Source: Pogostemon cablin
Lineage: Eukaryota > Streptophyta > Magnoliopsida > Lamiales > Lamiaceae
Direction: 5' to 3'
Length of the DNA stretch: 64,000 bases
Assembly (NCBI GenBank): GCA_023678885.1
Contig: CM042997.1
Location: 26,480,064 to 26,544,063 of the forward strand
Part shown: in pieces, positions 12,201-20,530 of the stretch
Numbering within the stretch: position 1 is the first letter of the stretch
Layout: each line of letters opens with the position of its first letter
Notes under the pieces: generated by a model
Database searches by the model: none
The model's input: the letters and a program-made list of their open reading frames with translations, nothing else
What the model was told of the DNA's origin: nothing
Translations under genes and position numbers: made by a program

Positions 12201-12440
12201 CTTTCTAGAACATACAACAAGAAAGTTAAGGTACGTTCTTTTCAAGTTGGCGATTTGGTGCTTGCTGTGAGAAGACCTATAGTAGTCACCCATCGCGTTG
12301 GAAATAAGTTTCTACCCAAGTGGGATGGCCCTCATGTTGTGAAAGAAGCCTACACAAATGGCGCCTACAAATTGATCTCTGAAGATGGCGTGAACATTGG
12401 CCCCATAAATGGGAAGTTCTTGAAACGCTACTACGCGTAA
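6267..12440 (+). CDS. gag-pol polyprotein of the Tat-lineage element
   Basis: One uninterrupted frame of 2,057 codons. It encodes the structural and enzymatic proteins for reverse transcription and integration of the element's RNA. Domains in order: acidic N-terminus; retrotransposon gag domain about residues 145-310; aspartic protease with D537-G-G motif (LIDGGSAVN) and the LLGRPWL block; reverse transcriptase with FRDLN near 1088 and the YVDD active site at 1183-1186; RNase H around 1330-1400 (ERSVGALLAQ); a second RNase H-like domain starting near MYFDGAS with D1479; integrase with an HHCC zinc finger near 1706-1745 and a catalytic triad D1777, D1837, E1873 (35 residues between the last two, the DD35E pattern). 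All catalytic residues I looked for are present. Gag and pol are fused without a frameshift or stop. The second RNase H is the character that separates Tat elements from Athila and chromoviruses. No env-like ORF follows. Confidence 0.95.
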   Translation: MKDDSDEDSASSNSSSDSVAAPVMMAGATTVEEQLANMMKAIEGLTKHIEAQDTKISQLMKRDIAETSHANGKGVMDDSEVEEVTRRQTIEKEQTQGTLPLSADGMLQVDQLKDIILGTIKERFEENSKPTVTYVKPYTKRVDNLKLPAGYQPPKFQQFDGKGNPRQHIAHFIETCHDAGTYGDHMIRQFVRSLKGNAFDWYIDLQAESIDSWAQMEHEFLNRFYSTRRTVSMTELTNTRQLKEEPVIDYINRWRNLSLNCKDRLSGESAIEMCIQGMEWNLLYILKGIQPKTFEELATRAHDMELSMAASGIKHSPMSDSYKSKDKQDFKRGGKSYVKSSNKESMATNIMTVKVRKNENDKKDKGKQVAQEWGQRRLTLKEMQEKEYPFLNSDLSGIFDDLMKNKLLDLPEMKRPEEAGRTNDPKYCKYHRLVSHPIHDCFVLKEKIMQLVKEGKIVLEDEAGINFTSVEESHNGGSCHVVNEDNESEQLETKGEAYSMKVTFTDEDMLLGMQSHNRPLFVTGYTKGVRVNRILIDGGSAVNILSLRMLKKIEIPLDELNHSRLMIQGFNHEGQRTLGTIVLDLLIEEMKSTVLFHVIDAKTSYNMLLGRPWLHENGVIPSTLHQCFKYSEGDNVKRVFGDDKPFTEAEAYFADAKYFFKSTKEVKREEASVQDNGGSKQIKNEEGSTSSATLKENKGKGLETSEELTLPLTKIDASKLSSPPLKGFTRPIEGPKTEHGEVFEAEITKSYSPQAYKLLMKAGYEPREKAMASKVSQETINPPGQGLNVTQIMLKNSGHTIKKAKPGLGYVPQKPVRIAIRRASTNYITEGEALSTEDMFDASSREVKRISVFERLGSVFERLGPCKGKCMRQNHVKSLNLRKLRSQNPSRIKRQNILTVSSGRVLKDKVQRIVFTKNDSNNDRESVASTNHITAVEDSQMEEVDAEDAPPQFEEGVKATVDELKEINLGDENDPRPTYISALLNVEEETKYVSLLREFRDVFAWSHKEMPGLDPKIAVHHLSIKKGTRPVKQMQRRFRPELIPLIEDEINKLLETGKIREVKYPTWISNIVPVRKKNGQLRVCVDFRDLNMACPKDDFPLPITELMIDATTGHEVLSFMDGSSGYNQIGLAPEDQEKTAFRTPKGIYCYNVMPFGLKNAGATYQRAMQKIFDDMLHKIVECYVDDIVVKSKEKKDHFHDLRRVFERLREHQLKMNPLKCAFGVSSGKFLGFVVRRRGIEIEKAKIDAIMKMHVPRNIHELKSLQGKLAYLRRFISNLAGRCQPFSHLMKKGSIFEWDEACNNAFNSIKEYLMKAPVLSAPIHGRPLILYLAAQERSVGALLAQENDDGKERALYYLSRTMTPNELKYSPIEKICLSLIFVIQKLKHYFQAHTVRLVSKANPLKFVMSKPVLSDRLARWYLQLQQFEIVYVPQKAVKGQVLADFLADHPMPAEWELSDELPDEDAFNVDIVSPWKMYFDGASHREGAGAGVVFVTSSGKVLPFSFSLTENCSNNVAEYQALILGLEMAVDIKQLHLRVYGDSLLVINQLLGVYEVKKPELFPYYKYAQKLMGYLGDVDITHLSRRENKQADALAKLASTIAMPETQIQIPVCRSWVVPPIFEDDDYEEVENHVVEVFEIEEEDWRQPLVDYLKYDKLPNDPRQRVDIRRRAPRFIYFKGILYRRSFDGIFLRCLGKEETIHAMEEAHSGICGAHQSGPKLHFRIKRMGYYWPTMVKDCMDYAQRCQACQFHGNLIHQPPEPLHPTVASWPFDAWGLDVVGPLTKSSGGHLYILAATDYFSKWAEAVPLREVKKENVADFIRINIIYRYGVPRYIITDNGKQFSNSWIDKLCEKFDFKQKKSSMYNAAANGLAEAFNKTLCSLLKKVVSKSKRDWHERINEALWAYRTTYRTPTQATPYSLVYGVEAVVPLEKQIPSLRIAIQEGLTEEENAKLRLQELEALDEKRLEAQQRLECYQSRLSRTYNKKVKVRSFQVGDLVLAVRRPIVVTHRVGNKFLPKWDGPHVVKEAYTNGAYKLISEDGVNIGPINGKFLKRYYA

Positions 12441-14009
12441 AACAAATACAAGTACAACGCTCCTTGACGCACGAGCCTAAACTGCATGTTACTCCTGGTC
12501 CGCATAAGTATAAACTGTGTACGACAAACTCCTGGTCCACATGAGTGTAAACTGTGTACGACAAACTCCTGGTCCACATGAGTGTAAACTGTGTACGACA
12601 AACTCCTGGTCCGCATGAGTATAAACTGTGCATGACACCCACCAAAGGTAATTATATGTGGTTAAACTATCAATTCACCCCACTCAGATATTTTAAGTGG
12701 TTAAAGCATTAAATATCTTACTTTGTCTAAAGTGGTTAAAGAATAGTCACTCCTGGCCCGCATGAGTATAAACTGTGTACGGCACCCCCCCATTCAAATC
12801 AAATCATGTCCCCTTGAACTACGTAATGACTTGATCCTCTGCGAAGAGGTACGTAGGCAGCTTAGCATTTTACTAAGTTCAGTCATAGTCCAAGCAATTT
12901 GAGTCGAGTTTGCGAGGCAAGCGATAAATTGAAGTGTGAACGAGTTAAGAAGAAAAAGGTTGACAAAGAGAAGATGTGGTTGAATGCAAAGACAGTGGTG
13001 AAATGATGAAGGTGGTAAAGTGATGAGGGTGATCCATGTTGTCCCTTAAAGCTAGCAAAGAAAGAGGTTTAAGCTAATTTAAATTTATGGATTTAATTAA
13101 TTAAAAGGTCCTAAATAAATTATGGGATCAATTAATTATTAAAAACCAAAATTATAAATTAAGCCCATGGAGAAGCCCAAGATGCTTAAGTGAGCCATTA
13201 AAATAATTCATGTGTGTTTAATTAATTTAAGCCCCAAATCATGAAAATTAAAATCAATATAAGCACTCTTGGCCCAAAATATGAAGCAGTAGGCGGCCCA
13301 AGTGAATAAGAAGGATCAGATGGCCCAAGTAGAAACTGAAAATAAAAAATAAAAAATAAATAAAAAAAATAAAGGGCCCAATTAATGTTGGAAGCACTTG
13401 AATGCAGTAAGCAAGCTGATTTGAGATTGGGTGAGTTTGAGCAAGTCAAAATTAACTTGATGGGGTCAAAATTGAAGTTATTCTTTTTTTTCCTCTATGA
13501 AATTGCGTGGAATGGGTTTCTCCAGCAAAAGGGGATTAAGCTGCTCAACCAATTCCTCTCTCTTCGAAAAACAACAACCAGCCATCAGTACCCGTCAACA
13601 CCACCAGGGATTCACCTCGCATCGCCACCGGTCACGCACCCGGCCGCCTGAAGCTCGTTGTTGCCCTTCACATAAGAAAATCATAGCCAAACACAGTCGG
13701 ATTCGCGACCCAAGGAGCGCTGCTCGCTGCCGAGGTACGTTTCCGCGCGCGCTACTTCCAGAGCTCGATCGACGTGCCGCCTCCAGGGTTCACGCCGGAT
13801 TCTCGCTAGCGAGCAGCCGCCGCGAGCAGTCGTCGAGAGCAGCCATCAGCCGCCGCTCTCACACGCCATTCTGTTTCCCAGTCGCCAAGAGCATTACCGA
13901 ATCCAGTCTGAATCACACTAAAGCGACGAGACCATCTTCCGGCTGGTCCGATCGAAAGCAGACAACAACCGCCCTCCCGCTCTTCAAATCAAAGCTGCCG
14001 GAGGTATGA
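12441..14009 (+). other. non-coding 3' region of the element, first half
   Basis: After pol come a 37-bp repeat block and then a segment near 12,780-12,860 (TTGAACTACGTAATGACTTG, then GTACGTAGGCAGC) that I remember as typical of the post-pol region of Tat elements. The piece 13,070-13,500 is AT-rich. The open frame at 13,497-14,009 has low-complexity, Ser/Arg-rich composition with no domain, and I do not call it a gene. Confidence 0.6.
12491..12640 (+). repeat. 37-bp tandem repeat, four units
   Basis: Units begin ACTCCTGGTCC at 12,491, 12,528, 12,565 and 12,602, giving an exact 37-bp period with few changes. A fifth, detached copy sits at 12,747. The block begins about 50 bp after the pol stop codon. 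Confidence 0.92.
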
Positions 14010-15235
14010 GCTCGATAAGCAGTCACCATAGGTGGTCTGCCATCAATCGCCCTCCCGCTCTTCAAATCAATGCTGCCAGAGGCATGAGCTCGATAAGCAA
14101 CTACCATGGGTAGTCCGCTCTCGTTGCATCAACACGTCGGAGGTGTGAGCCCAACAAGCAACCACCATGGGTGGTATACCGTTGACTGCTTTCCACCTCG
14201 CGGTATGAGCCCGACAAGCAACCACCATGGGTGATCCGCCGTCAACCGCTCTCTACCTCGACATCGTTGGTTCGACTGCCTGAGTATGTTAAAAAGCTTC
14301 TCTTTGGTCAGGTTTCTTCATATCGTCGCCAAAACGTCATCGGAGATGTGAGCCCAACAAGCAACCACCATGGGTGGTCTACCGTTGACTGCTTCCCATC
14401 TCACGGTGCGAGCCCGACAAGCAACCACCATGGGTGGTCCGCCGTCGACTGCTCTCCACCTCGACGATGTTGGTCCGACTTGAGCCTCCGTCCCAACGTC
14501 ATCGGAGATGTGAGCCCAACAAGCAACCACCATGGGTGGTCCACTGTTGACTGCTTCCCATCTCACGGTGCGAGCCCGACAAGCAACCACCATGGGTGAT
14601 CCGCCGTCGATTGCTCTCCACCTCGACGATGTTGGTTTGACTTGAGCCATTGAAAGTCTTCTCTTTGGTCGGATTTCTGTCACCTCTTCGCCAAAGCATC
14701 GTCGGAGGTGTGAGCCCAACAAGCAACCACCATGGGTGGTCCGCTGTTGACTGCTTTCCACCTCGCGGTATGAGCCCGACAAGCAACCACCATGGGTGGT
14801 CCGCCGTTGATTACTCTCTATCCTAACATCATCGGAGATGTGAGCCCAACAAGCAACCACCATGGGTGGTCCGCCGTTGATTACTCTCTATCCCAACGTC
14901 ATCGGAGATGTGAGCCCAACAAGCAATCACCATGGGTGGTCCGCCGTTGATTACTCTCTATCCCAACATCATCGGAGATGTGAGCCCAACAAGCAACCAC
15001 CATGGGTGGTCCGCCGTTGATTACTCTCTATCCCAACGTCATCGGAGATGTGAGCCCAACAAGCAACCACCATGGGTGGTCCGCCGTTGACTACTCTCTA
15101 TCCCAACATCATCGGAGGTGCGAGCCCAACAAGCAACTACCATGGGTAGTCTACCATTGATTGCTCTCCACCTCACGGTGCGAGCCCGACAAGCAACCAC
15201 CATGGGTGGTCCGCCGTCGACTACTCTTCACCTCG
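14010..15235 (+). repeat. 70-bp / 162-bp tandem repeat array with palindromic core
   Basis: Sixteen copies of a core AAGCAACCACCATGGGTGGT are present. The centre ACCACCATGGGTGGT is nearly a perfect palindrome. From 14,839 to 15,119 the period is exactly 70 bp; between 14,347 and 14,509 the core pairs form a longer 162-bp unit. Long antisense open frames over this block arise from the repeats. Tat elements are known to carry such arrays, which can seed satellites elsewhere in a genome. Confidence 0.93.
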
Positions 15236-15570
15236 ACGAGTTGAGTCTTGTGTGTTGGATAGCTTTGATAAAAAAATTGAGTTCATGAAGTACCATTATA
15301 TAGCAGTGGATTCATGGATAATTATGGAAATTACTTGTGGACTCATGGATAATTATGAAAATTATTCATGGATAATTATGGAAATTACTAGTGGACTCAT
15401 GGATAATTATGGAGATTATTGTGAGGTGCGCAAGCTCTTTAAAATTGTAGGAGATTCTTTACTACAAATAACTTTGATAATTTTGGGTAAGGTTCATGAA
15501 ATCTTGGTGAACAAGAAACAAATCTTTTGCGATTCCTTCACAACAAGACATTCTGTCCGTGAACAAATCG

Positions 15571-15580
15571 CAAGGGGGCA
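15571..15580 (+). other. polypurine tract
   Basis: CAAGGGGGCA lies two bases before the 3' LTR, the position of the plus-strand DNA primer in LTR retrotransposons. Confidence 0.7.
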
Positions 15581-15582
15581 TT

Positions 15583-16487
15583 TGTAAGCAATTAAAATTC
15601 ACGGTCCAATCAAATGGCGACACGTGGATTTTATGGATTAAATATCAATTTTAATTTATTATATTTTATTTTTGGGGATTTAATAAATTAATTCCTAAAA
15701 TAGATTAATAAATAATTGATAATTAATTTAATACCCAACAAATTAAATAGGGTTTAAATTAAGTAAAGCTTGACCCCTAAGTTAAGTAAAGCATGGAAGG
15801 TTCCAGAATCAGGTCAAATTAAGCAATGACCAATCAAGCTGTGATATATTTGGAACGGCCCAAGCCCGCAGAACCAGGCCAAATCTGTCATAGACCAATC
15901 AGATTGCGAGATATTTATGGGGCATGCTCATTCCTCACCTATATAAGGAGCCCTCCTTCATTCACTCCAACAGGGACTCAAATACTTGAAGACATAAACT
16001 CTCTGAAGAGATCAAGAACACGAGCAGCGCTCCCTTGAGATCTTCAAGCATCTTCAAGTCAAGAACGGCAAACGATTCGGGATTAAGGTGCGGAGCCCCC
16101 CAAATCAAGCGTTCTTCATATACTGAGTTCTTCGGTGTTCTTCGCGCCAAGAACAGCATACGACCCGGGATTAAGGTGCTAAGCCCCCCAGATCGAGTGT
16201 TCTTCGGATCAAGTACGTTTAATCCAAATAAAGGCTCGACGCCTCTGGATTAACGTTATAAGATCCAAATCCGAGTTCGGACAAGCTTCAACTGAAGATC
16301 CGACTCAACATACACAGTCAACGCGGTCAACGCAGTCAAAGTCAAAGTCAAGCCAAATTGGTTCGAGAGAAGAATCAGAGGATTGATAGAGATTGTTTCC
16401 TTAATCATCAAGTTTAATCCGTCAGGATTATTATTGTAATTCTTTTGTGTTTATTTTATTATAAATACAAAAAAATTTATTGTTACA
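15583..16487 (+). repeat. 3' LTR
   Basis: 905 bp, the same length as the 5' LTR and identical apart from two sites. It is followed directly by the target duplication CTAAT. Its TATA box at 15,940-15,946 points out of the element towards the ABCG gene, antisense to it. Confidence 0.97.
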
Positions 16488-16783
16488 CTAATTCCATTGA
16501 ATTTTTTTAATAGTAATTTGATATTTTTAAATAATAAATAAAATATAATGTATATGTATGCAAAGAAAAGATGTTATTTCTTAAATTAATATGTACTCTC
16601 CAGGTTTTGGGATGTGAAATATGGAACAAACAAAAGAGAAAATTGTGAATAATTTTTTTAAGAAGCATTAATTAATTAATTTAATTTTTGACAATATTTA
16701 CATGAACAAATAAAAACATTCTGGACAAACAACAAAAGACAACACAAAATAAACCATGCAACAAATTACCCATTTCTTGATTT

Positions 16784-18574
16784 TCATTTCTTGGATCTGG
16801 AAACCCTTCTGATCAAAACCATGAAGCAAAGCAGGCGATAAACAAGGAAGAATCCAATCAAGACATAAACATTAACCCATCTCAGCCGTTGATGTAGCCC
16901 TCTCTTCTCCATCACATCTCCGCCGTTGACCATGCACGTCTTCTTCTCGTGGTCGAACCAGATCAAGCAAGTCGAAACCAGACAAGAGTACTCATTGATC
17001 AGCAGCGCGTCCAGCGCGTATTTATACATCGACAAGTAGTGCATGAACAGCCAGAATTTGGGCAAACTGTCCTTCGATATGAAGTAGCCGGAGAAGAGGA
17101 AGAATCCGGCGAGTATCACCGTGACCAGAGAAGTTCCGGCGATGAAATTCGGAGCTATGGAACTCAAAAAAAGGACGAAAGAGTTGGCCATCAGAAGTAT
17201 GATCCATATAACGAGGATGAAATAGGAGAACGCATTCCACGTTCCGCACAGTCCTACTAAGAAGTAGACTGAAATGGAGTAAACAATGGCGATTGCTAAC
17301 AAATAGGGCATGAAAACGAGAGTGTTGGCGATGAGATAGGAGGAGAGTCTGTAGACACCGCTGGAAGTTTCTCGAAGGAGGATGGGTCTCTCATTGATAA
17401 AGATTGGCAGAGTTTCTGTGGTGGAGGAAAGGAGGAATGTGAGTGTGAACGCGAATAGACCTGATCTTTTCTCGATTCCTGATTTCTCGAATCCGACATT
17501 GATGTATATCGTGCCGAGAACGAGGCCGACTCCTAATGCCTGCAAGGTATTTGTTAAAAGTAGCTGCTTTGTTCTGTAGATGATTTTCCAGTATCTCATG
17601 TATAGAGTGACGATTTCTTCAATTCTTGAGCTTCTGTATCTTATCACGTCTTTCGATCGAGGAATAGGGTGGTTTTCTGGCTGGTTTTCCGGCGGAGATT
17701 GTGGATGATCGGACGGTGGTTCTGTTGTTTCTTGGAGGTGGTTCAGTATTTCCATGGCGTATTCCAGTGCGTTTAGCTGTGGGGGAACTGTGAATCCTTT
17801 TACGAGTAAGAAATCTTCAAGAGAAGAAAGTGAGCCGTGATGGACGACGCTTCCTTTCGAGAGAAGAAGAATTTTATCAATGGTGGAAAAGATCTTGAAG
17901 CTGGGTTGGTGGATCGACAGAATTACAGTGCGGCAGCGCGTGACGGCAATTTCTCTAAGAGTCTGCATGACATTCAGGGCGGAGCCGCTGTCGAGGCCGG
18001 AAGTGGGTTCGTCGAGGAGGAGCACCGCCGGGTCGTGGAGGAGGCTGAGTCCGATCGAGACGCGGCGGCGCTCACCGCCGGAGAGGCCGCGCTCGAGCCT
18101 GATATCCGCAACGTGTTTGAGGCGGAGCTCATCAAGAAGGGCGGCGACGACGGCGGCGGTGTCGGTGGTTTTGGGGTTGAGTAAACGGGCTGAGAATGCG
18201 AAGGTTTCTGCGACGGTGAGTAGTGGAAGACATGCATCGTGTTGGGGGACATAGGCTGAGAGCTTGCGGTAGACGGAGGGGCAGAGGGGGGCGGAGTTGA
18301 GGAGGAGGGCGCCGCTGGTGGCGGCGGTTCTGGCGGCGATAATGTCGAGTAGGGTGGATTTTCCGGCGCCGCTTGGGCCAACGATGGCGAGGATTTGGGA
18401 TGGATAGGCGGTGAAGGATATGTTTTTCAAGATTTGAGTTGGTGGGGTGGAGTTGCAGGGTTTGAAGAGGAAGGTGGCGGAGGTGGTGGTGGATTTGGAG
18501 TAGGTGATGGAGGAGGCGGTGATCTCGTAGGTTTTGGAAGGCGGTGGAGAGGGCGGCGACGGCGGTTGATCCAT
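16784..18574 (-). CDS. ABCG half-transporter (ABCG4/8-like)
   Basis: Intronless, 596 residues from the ATG at 18,574. The frame is open 24 codons further, but that extension begins with GTG at 18,646 and looks like leader sequence. Layout is ATPase domain then membrane domain, the half-size ABCG (WBC) plan. Counting from the GTG frame (subtract 24 for the ATG): Walker A GPSGAGKST at 90-98, Q-loop YVPQ at 132-135, signature LSGGERRR at 188-195, Walker B LLLDEP at 209-214, switch H246, all intact. Six hydrophobic segments follow from about 365, the last near 593-612, and the protein ends in a basic tail (RRVSRSKK). Length and the MRYWKIIYRTKQ entry to the membrane domain fit the Arabidopsis ABCG4/ABCG8/ABCG10 group, thought to move lipids or small signals across the plasma membrane; substrate unknown here. 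Its 3' end faces the retrotransposon's 3' LTR, 296 bp away. Confidence 0.93.
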   Translation of the reverse strand: MDQPPSPPSPPPSKTYEITASSITYSKSTTTSATFLFKPCNSTPPTQILKNISFTAYPSQILAIVGPSGAGKSTLLDIIAARTAATSGALLLNSAPLCPSVYRKLSAYVPQHDACLPLLTVAETFAFSARLLNPKTTDTAAVVAALLDELRLKHVADIRLERGLSGGERRRVSIGLSLLHDPAVLLLDEPTSGLDSGSALNVMQTLREIAVTRCRTVILSIHQPSFKIFSTIDKILLLSKGSVVHHGSLSSLEDFLLVKGFTVPPQLNALEYAMEILNHLQETTEPPSDHPQSPPENQPENHPIPRSKDVIRYRSSRIEEIVTLYMRYWKIIYRTKQLLLTNTLQALGVGLVLGTIYINVGFEKSGIEKRSGLFAFTLTFLLSSTTETLPIFINERPILLRETSSGVYRLSSYLIANTLVFMPYLLAIAIVYSISVYFLVGLCGTWNAFSYFILVIWIILLMANSFVLFLSSIAPNFIAGTSLVTVILAGFFLFSGYFISKDSLPKFWLFMHYLSMYKYALDALLINEYSCLVSTCLIWFDHEKKTCMVNGGDVMEKRGLHQRLRWVNVYVLIGFFLVYRLLCFMVLIRRVSRSKK

Positions 18575-18642
18575 GGAGGAGGAAATGGGGTTGATGAGAA
18601 TGAAAATTGGAAAGTTGATTGTTGTAATAATATTGAGAGAGT

Positions 18643-18650
18643 CCACGTGG
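18643..18650 (-). promoter_or_regulatory. G-box in the ABCG 5' region
   Basis: CCACGTGG lies about 70 bp upstream of the ABCG start codon, with a TTGACC W-box core about 30-40 bp further upstream on the gene strand. Both are common plant binding motifs for bZIP/bHLH and WRKY factors. No clear TATA box is visible. Function is inferred from sequence only. Confidence 0.4.
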
Positions 18651-19667
18651 AAAGATGTGTTGGCAAATTCTCATGTTTGGTCAAATTATTGGTACTACTC
18701 TTGTCTTTGAGATTTTCTATCCATCTTCAATGTTTTTATTTTTATTTTTTTAATTAATGATAGTTTTATTTTGAAGTAAAAACGAAGAGTAAAACATAGG
18801 ATAAAAATTTTATTTTAAATACATAAATAAAAAAGCAGTGTTTTGGTGTTTTTAAAATTAAATAGTACCAAAATTTTTGAGTAATTTTCATTGAAATTTT
18901 ATTATTATTATTTTTTTATTTTAATTTAAGAAATGCTTAAACTTTTTTTATTCGAGTCTTGTAAGTTTACTAAAAAAAATTACTATAATTAGCATGAGAA
19001 TAATAAACAAAATAAATTAAAATTAATGCCTCGAGCTGATCATGAAAATAAAAAAATAAAAATAAATTCTACAAAAGTTGTCATTAAAATAAATATTAAA
19101 TAATTTTGTTTTCAATTATATATTTTATAAAAAAAAAGTATCATTCCATGAATAATAAATTAAACTAATTAATTGTTTTTATTGGTTTTAAATACAGGTG
19201 AAATATGATGAGAATGAGCTGACGAGGCTTGACTTAATTAATGATTAGATGGCGTTGTATCTTTGATTTTCAAATCGTGTCACATGTCTTGGTTTCATTC
19301 AATTTTATTGTTTTTTAATTTGTTTAATTTAATAATAATAAAGAAAATGAAGAAATAAATTAATTCGGGAATAAAAGTGATGCAAGCACAGAATCACTTG
19401 TTGGATTGGAAATTTGGAATCTCTTCACCTTTTTTTATTTTTATTCTCATTTGTATAATATTCATAATTATAAAAAAAAACAATATAATTGTATAACACT
19501 TTTAATTTAAAATATTCATTAATTTCACTTAATACAAAATTTACTTTAAGTTTGATTTATTATTTAAAATTATCAAAGTATTTTAAAAAGGTTCAAGTCA
19601 AATTGTATTTTTTTTAATTTATTTATTAATCCGTGTTAAGTGTGAATTTATATCTGACGAAAAAAAA
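18651..19667. other. gene-free AT-rich DNA
   Basis: I see no coding sequence and no element with recognisable ends. The part nearest 18,651 includes the ABCG promoter. Confidence 0.6.
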
Positions 19668-19888
19668 GGGTTAATTGCAAAATAAACTACGAACTTTACT
19701 TCTATTGCAAATTAATCCTCACTTTTGAGAAATTACAAAAAAAATCACAACATTTAAGTATTGTTGCAATACGCACCTAATTTCTAATTAAAAATATGAT
19801 TTTTTTTGTGATTTTTTTTGCAATTTTTCAAATGTGATGATTAATTTGCAATATGAGTAAAGTTCGTAGTTTTTTTTGCAATTAACCC
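19668..19888. mobile_element. foldback Mutator-like MITE, copy 2
   Basis: Same termini (GGGTTAATTGC / GCAATTAACCC) and same body as the copies at 3,885 and 42,012, but shorter (221 bp). It sits in an A-tract, so a duplication of about 8 bp (A-rich) is likely but not distinctive. Confidence 0.85.
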
Positions 19889-20483
19889 AAAAAAATTATC
19901 ATAATGTATAGTAAGTAGTAATATACCAATAAAATAAAATAAAAATTTGAGGAAAGTTTATTTTATTTTAACAAAAAGTAATGAATTTGTGAATAATAAT
20001 TTTAAAAAATAAATTAATATGAAAGTATCATTATTATTATTATATAAAATTAATAATCCTCTTAACTATCCTTTGTGGTTTGAATTGGTGAATCATCATC
20101 ACCCTACGAAATAATCACGTGAATATAATTTGTTTTCTTATTACTCCAACAATTTAAAGCTTTAATGATTGGTAGGCAAATTACTAATTATCTTAAAAAA
20201 ATTTGACTTTAATTAATGTTATCTAGATATTTTGATGAATTAAGACATCCCACATTCTACTTCAGGATCACGAGCCCAATAATATATGGACATAGACATA
20301 CGTGATATTTATTCCTTTCATCCCATTTTTGTTTTAGATTTTATTTTGTTAACATTTCAATTTTTGAGTGTTTTTATTTTACATTTTATTTTGTTAACAT
20401 TTCAATTTTTGAGTGGATAGTGTAGAGTAAACCTTAGTGCAACATGATTGATTGTTTTTAGTATTACTCTTAATTAGAATTAC

Positions 20484-20530
<47 letters not shown>

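Larger units (their letters stand above)
5126..16487 (+). mobile_element. complete Tat-lineage Ty3/gypsy LTR retrotransposon
   Basis: This 11,362-bp element is flanked by the 5-bp duplication CTAAT (5121-5125 and 16,488-16,492). It has two 905-bp LTRs beginning TGTAAGC and ending TTGTTACA, a primer-binding site just inside the 5' LTR, a single gag-pol frame, a long 3' region with tandem repeats and a purine tract before the 3' LTR. The order PR-RT-RNaseH-second RNaseH-INT places it in Ty3/gypsy. The second, RNase H-like domain and the repeat-bearing 3' region are marks of the Tat/Ogre/Retand clade. By eye the LTRs differ at two positions (0.22 percent); at 1.3e-8 substitutions per site per year that is of the order of 0.1 million years. 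It lies about 300 bp beyond the 3' end of the ABCG gene. Confidence 0.97.

Noticed and set aside
13497..14009. 170-codon plus-strand frame behind pol
   Set aside because: Low-complexity Ser/Arg-rich, no domain, in the variable 3' region; could be an extra ORF of a Tat element, but nothing supports it.
14318..14863. 181-codon minus-strand frame inside the retrotransposon
   Set aside because: It lies wholly in the 70/162-bp tandem array; the repeated WWLLVGL-type peptide is a by-product of the repeat.
12491..15235. CRISPR-like regular repeats
   Set aside because: The units are contiguous tandem repeats with no unique spacers, inside a plant retrotransposon.
18575..18646. 24-residue N-terminal extension of the ABCG protein
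   Set aside because: It begins with GTG, not ATG, and reads as leader; the ATG at 18,574 gives the usual family length.
20486..20529. possible functional AT-rich matrix-attachment or origin site
   Set aside because: An (AT)n microsatellite alone is no evidence for such a role.
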